Origin: Candidatus Nomurabacteria bacterium
Lineage (GTDB): Bacteria > Patescibacteriota > Saccharimonadia > Saccharimonadales > Saccharimonadaceae
Direction of reading: 5' to 3'
DNA: 39,743 nucleotides
NCBI GenBank assembly: GCA_031264785.1
Contig: JAISDN010000058.1
Coordinates: 1-39,743 of the forward strand
Within the stretch, counting starts at the first letter, position 1, and the number at the start of each line of letters is the position of its first letter. Shown here in pieces: positions 39,427-39,743 of this stretch. The notes below the pieces were generated by a model that saw only the letters and a program-made list of their open reading frames with translations, ran no database searches and was not told where the DNA came from. The position numbers were made by a program, and so were the translations under genes.

Positions 39427-39743
39427 ATGAACAGCAACCCATTCGCAGATGGTGCGCCTAAAGAAAAGGACGAAGGCTTGTTTCGTCCGCCAGACTGGTC
39501 GTCAGAAGATGAACCAGTTAAAGAGGATAAGAAAGTTAAAAAAACTAAAGATCCAGATCAAGACTCAGACCAAAGTTTCCTCAAAAAACATCTCCACGCC
39601 CTCATAGCCGTTATCACAGCCATAATCTTTGTCCTGATCGTAATCCTCATAGACCTCCTCATGAACCACGTCTTCCTAACCACCTCTGCGAGTGGCCTAG
39701 AAGTCAACATGCAAACTAACGACCAAGGCCAAGAACTACCCAC
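39427..39743 (+). CDS. Single-pass membrane protein, start only (cut by right edge)
   Basis: 105 codons visible. The charged N-terminus 'MNSNPFADGAPKEKDEGLF' and a Lys/Asp-rich stretch (about 30-55) precede one membrane helix ('LIAVITAIIFVLIVILIDLLM', about 63-83), after which the chain appears extracytoplasmic. AGAAGGAGA is a strong ribosome-binding site. Layout resembles the acidic proteins at 22942 and 23776. Function unknown. Confidence 0.78.
   Translation, partial: MNSNPFADGAPKEKDEGLFRPPDWSSEDEPVKEDKKVKKTKDPDQDSDQSFLKKHLHALIAVITAIIFVLIVILIDLLMNHVFLTTSASGLEVNMQTNDQGQELP

Noticed and set aside
1..39743. CRISPR arrays, IS elements or prophage structural genes
   Set aside because: No regularly spaced repeats, transposase or capsid/terminase genes were seen.

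Overview
The window looks like a Candidatus Saccharibacteria (TM7) / Candidate Phyla Radiation chromosome. This is inferred from the gene set, not from an rRNA gene. The supporting features are: a short ComEC without a beta-lactamase domain, a FISUMP-domain surface protein, a 'baseplate J-like' membrane protein beside an FtsA/PilM-like ATPase, single-pass membrane proteins with long acidic tails, a Trm11-type methyltransferase, and many genes whose -10 box lies only 6-9 nt before the ATG. TGA is used as a normal stop (xseA), which argues against Gracilibacteria or SR1.

Layout, left to right: priA (minus strand, cut by the left edge); a secreted FISUMP/TIG protein; a small winged-helix regulator; rplU; parA-parB; an AT-richer three-gene unit (P-loop kinase fused to a ribonucleotide reductase, NUDIX hydrolase, GreA-like factor); tRNA-Lys(TTT); a strongly promoted, highly folded non-coding RNA of about 480 nt; comEC; a TetR regulator; yebC; clpP under a CIRCE/HrcA operator; an unknown acidic protein; rpoB-rpoC; an orphan RelB/DinJ-like antitoxin.

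Next comes an envelope cluster: two acidic single-pass proteins, an FtsA/PilM-like protein, a baseplate-J-like protein, ruvX, mltG and a LysM-CHAP protein. The right part holds an aquaporin with unusual tails, a tail-anchored small protein, pcrA/uvrD, an unknown protein, rpmA, a THUMP/Trm11-type methyltransferase, an LPG-synthase/flippase-like membrane protein, xseA, a sortase and the start of another single-pass membrane protein.

The most striking observations are these. The RpoC protein has lost all four cysteines of both conserved beta' zinc sites without gaps. The folded RNA ends in a perfect terminator just upstream of comEC and I cannot assign it to a family. The kinase-ribonucleotide reductase fusion is broken at a G8 tract and has an altered catalytic motif. 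Leaderless starts are widespread. A TTTTCCACA box recurs at a fixed distance upstream of four promoters. clpP carries a CIRCE operator. A FISUMP domain appears nested inside a TIG domain. Small palindromic repeats of the GTCATTCCGG type lie at several gene ends.
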